A DNA stretch of 8,207 bases, taken from contig CAKRCJ010000088.1 of assembly GCA_934307185.1 (NCBI GenBank), positions 1 through 8,207 of the forward strand. The letters run 5' to 3'. Position numbers and translations under genes: made by a program. This document shows positions 6,763-8,207 of the stretch, piece by piece; position 1 is the stretch's first letter, and every line of letters begins with the position of its first letter. This stretch comes from an uncultured Roseburia sp. (lineage in GTDB: Bacteria > Bacillota > Clostridia > Lachnospirales > Lachnospiraceae). The notes under the pieces were generated by a model. The model had not been told where the DNA came from and made no database searches. It saw only the letters and a list, made by a program, of their open reading frames with translations.

Positions 6763-6791
6763 ATTATGGTGAGAACGTAACAATTTTGCAA
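6763..6791 (-). promoter_or_regulatory. Promoter of the glycosyltransferase gene
   Basis: On the minus strand TTGCAA (6791-6786, 4 of 6) is followed after exactly 17 bp by CATAAT (6768-6763, 5 of 6). Transcription would start near 6756, giving a leader of about 30 nt before ATG 6725. It stands back to back with the rlmI promoter. Confidence 0.5.
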
Positions 6792-6803
6792 GAGGAATTC
6801 TTG
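6789..6803. repeat. Short palindrome between divergent promoters
   Basis: CAAGAGGAATTCTTG has 5-bp arms CAAGA/TCTTG around GGAAT. It overlaps the inner ends of the -35 boxes of both divergent promoters, where one bound protein could contact or block both. Arms this short may be chance. Confidence 0.3.
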
Positions 6804-6829
6804 TGAACCGCAATAATCCATGTTAAAAT
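6801..6829 (+). promoter_or_regulatory. Promoter of the rlmI-type methyltransferase gene
   Basis: A -35 box TTGTGA (6801-6806, 4 of 6) and a -10 box TAAAAT (6824-6829, 5 of 6) are 17 bp apart, and TGT directly before the -10 box makes it an extended -10. Transcription would begin near 6836, downstream of the ATG at 6830, which helps to rule out that upstream start. Confidence 0.6.
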
Positions 6830-6861
6830 ATGGCGATAGAGCAAAAAGCACAGATAAGTGT

Positions 6862-6868
6862 AAAGGAG
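6862..6868 (+). promoter_or_regulatory. Ribosome binding site fixing the rlmI start
   Basis: AAAGGAG lies 9 nt before ATG 6878. Together with the promoter it rejects the in-frame ATG 16 codons earlier. Confidence 0.8.
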
Positions 6869-6877
6869 AGCAAAAGC

Positions 6878-8077
6878 ATGAGCGCAATTGTAACATTGAA
6901 AAAGGGCGAGGGACGCACCATCAAAGCGGGCGGTGCGTGGATTTTTGATAATGAGATAGATACGATTACCGGAAGATTTAAAAACGGTGAGGTTGTAACC
7001 GTGCATGATTTTGACGGATATCCGATGGGAAAAGGTTTTATTAACCAGAATTCCAAAATCCGTGTCCGTATGATGACAAGAAAGCCGGAGCAGGAGATTG
7101 ATGATGCATTTCTTAAAATGCGTGTGAAAAATGCATGGGAATACCGCAAAACAACTGTAGATACTTCTTCCTGCCGCATTATTTTCGGGGAAGCAGATTT
7201 TCTGCCGGGTCTTGTCATTGACAAATACGAGGATGTGCTTGTCGTAGAATGTCTGGCACTTGGAATGGAGCAGTTTAAGGAAAAAATTGTGGACTTTTTA
7301 AAAGAGCTTCTCGCAGAGGACGGTATAAAAATCCGTGGAGTGTACGAACGAAGTGATGCAAATGAGCGTACCAAGGAAGGTCTTCCAAAAGTGAAGGGCT
7401 TTATCGGGGACGAATTTGATACAAATGTAGAGATAGTAGAAAACGGTGTTCATTACATGGTTGATGTTGTGAATGGACAGAAAACGGGATTTTTCTTAGA
7501 CCAGAAATACAATCGTCTTGCGATGCAGCGCATCTGCAAAGGGAAAAAAGTGTTAGACTGCTTTACCCATATGGGAACATTTGCATTAAACGCCGGAATT
7601 GCAGAGGCAGCCGAAGTGACAGGGCTTGACATTTCAGAATATGCGGTCGGTCAGGCAAACGCTAATGCAAAATTAAATCATCTGGAAGACACCGTTCATT
7701 TCCGGTGTGCGAATGTTTTGGACGAGCTGCCGAAGCTTGCGCAGACAGGGGAAAAATATGATGTTGTAATCTTAGACCCACCGGCATTCACAAAATCCCG
7801 CGAAGCCACAAAAAATGCGATTAAAGGTTATCGTGAAATTAACATGAAGGGCTTAAAGTTAGTGAAGGATGGCGGTTATCTTGCAACCTGCTCGTGCTCA
7901 CATTTTATGACACAGGAGCTATTAGCTAAGACGGTGAAAGAGGCAGCAAAGGCGACACATAAGAGACTCCGCCAGGTTGAGTTCCGCACACAGGCACCGG
8001 ATCATCCAATCCTATGGGCTGCGGATGAGAGTTATTATCTGAAGTTTTTCATCTTCCAAGTTGTTGAGGAAAAGTAA
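6878..8077 (+). CDS. rlmI: Class I SAM-dependent 23S rRNA (cytosine-C5)-methyltransferase, RlmI/YccW type
   Basis: A 399-residue protein, the length expected for RlmI. It would methylate C5 of a 23S rRNA cytosine (C1962 in E. coli) using S-adenosylmethionine. Residues 1 to about 75 form a PUA RNA-binding domain (LKKGEGRTIKAGGAWIF). The middle region holds the RlmI-type stretch with IIFGEADFLPGLVIDKY (101-117) and GQKTGFFLDQKYNR (200-213). The Rossmann methyltransferase domain shows motif I VLDCFTHMGTFAL (225-237; many homologues have HTGGFAL), motif IV DPPAF (300-304) and motif VI TCSCSH (337-342) with the presumed catalytic cysteine. The frame opens at ATG 6830, but that codon abuts the -10 box and precedes the predicted transcript start; ATG 6878 has AAAGGAG 9 nt upstream. 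The methyltransferase type is clear; the exact target base is assumed from the family. Confidence 0.9.
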   Translation: MSAIVTLKKGEGRTIKAGGAWIFDNEIDTITGRFKNGEVVTVHDFDGYPMGKGFINQNSKIRVRMMTRKPEQEIDDAFLKMRVKNAWEYRKTTVDTSSCRIIFGEADFLPGLVIDKYEDVLVVECLALGMEQFKEKIVDFLKELLAEDGIKIRGVYERSDANERTKEGLPKVKGFIGDEFDTNVEIVENGVHYMVDVVNGQKTGFFLDQKYNRLAMQRICKGKKVLDCFTHMGTFALNAGIAEAAEVTGLDISEYAVGQANANAKLNHLEDTVHFRCANVLDELPKLAQTGEKYDVVILDPPAFTKSREATKNAIKGYREINMKGLKLVKDGGYLATCSCSHFMTQELLAKTVKEAAKATHKRLRQVEFRTQAPDHPILWAADESYYLKFFIFQVVEEK

Positions 8078-8193
8078 TGACTGGAAAGTGGCTGAAATGC
8101 TTGATTTATAAGGGATTGAAGGCATTTGACGTTTACAGAGAAAACCTCGTAAAGTATCGCAAAATATCACAAAACCGTGATTCAAAGTGGTAA
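8077..8193 (+). CDS. Possible small ORF overlapping the rlmI stop (doubtful)
   Basis: Its ATG overlaps the rlmI stop codon (TAATG), and GAGG (8066-8069) lies 7 nt upstream, a layout that permits translational coupling. It encodes 38 residues (begins MTGKWLKCLIYKG, ends RDSKW), rich in Lys and aromatic residues, with no recognised motif, signal peptide or membrane segment. No family is recognised and the frame may be open by chance; it is listed because no other gene covers the last 130 bases. Confidence 0.2.
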   Translation: MTGKWLKCLIYKGLKAFDVYRENLVKYRKISQNRDSKW

Positions 8194-8206
8194 GAAAAGT
8201 GGTAAG
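8184..8206. repeat. Tandem 11-bp direct repeat at the right edge
   Basis: AAAGTGGTAAG occurs at 8184-8194 and 8196-8206, a 12-bp period. More copies may follow outside the window. The function is unknown; possibilities include a protein-binding or recombinase-binding repeat, or low-complexity coding sequence. Confidence 0.45.
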
Positions 8207-8207
8207 T

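Noticed and set aside
6830..6877. Upstream ATG of the rlmI frame
   Set aside because: It directly follows the -10 box and lies before the predicted transcript start, with no ribosome binding site.
6726..6896. 57 extra N-terminal codons on the glycosyltransferase frame
   Set aside because: They run through both divergent promoters and into the start of rlmI; the conserved GT2 domain begins at ATG 6725.
8012..8206. Minus-strand open frame entering from the right edge
   Set aside because: It overlaps the rlmI 3' end by more than 60 bases and its composition resembles no protein I recognise; it is probably chance.
1..8207. A defence, mobile or biosynthetic system in the window
   Set aside because: No transposase, integrase, nuclease, toxin-antitoxin pair, CRISPR array or pathway cluster is visible; the genes are mostly monocistronic housekeeping or metabolic genes.

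Overview
The window looks like ordinary chromosomal DNA from a butyrate-producing, low-GC Gram-positive gut anaerobe, most likely a member of the Lachnospiraceae (Roseburia/Agathobacter-like). This rests on one strongly recognisable gene, a butyryl-CoA:acetate CoA-transferase (but), together with purine-rich Shine-Dalgarno sites, AT-rich promoters and an SseB-family protein of the clostridial kind. The assignment is inferred from gene content, not from a search.

Layout from left to right: (1) 1-726, minus strand, the N-terminal 242 residues of a six-transmembrane voltage-gated potassium channel that runs off the left edge; (2) 870-1559, plus, a YjjG/YfnB-type HAD phosphatase, divergent from the channel; (3) 1700-2602, plus, an SseB-family protein with its own extended -10 promoter; (4) a hairpin with T-runs on both sides (2617-2672) that can serve as terminator for the two genes converging on it; (5) 2711-4051, minus, but; (6) 4313-5650, plus, a single protein joining a Nudix hydrolase to an inositol-monophosphatase-like phosphatase; (7) 5655-6725, minus, a family 2 glycosyltransferase with a helical, probably TPR-like, C-terminus, whose stop lies 4 bp from that of gene 6; (8) 6878-8077, plus, an RlmI-type 23S rRNA cytosine methyltransferase, divergent from gene 7. 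No intergenic stretch exceeds 300 bases.

The genes alternate in strand and appear to be mostly single-gene transcription units. I see no operon-sized pathway, no defence or mobile system, no RNA gene and no CRISPR array. Several start codons are corrected downstream from the longest open frame because a clear ribosome binding site, and for two genes a promoter, decides them.

The most interesting signals are regulatory and architectural: a near-consensus clostridial Rex (NADH/NAD+ sensor) operator overlapping a possible -35 box of but, two interlocked dyads over the same promoter, the Nudix-IMPase fusion, and a small palindrome between two back-to-back promoters at 6763-6829. I did not find a convincing undescribed multi-gene system.
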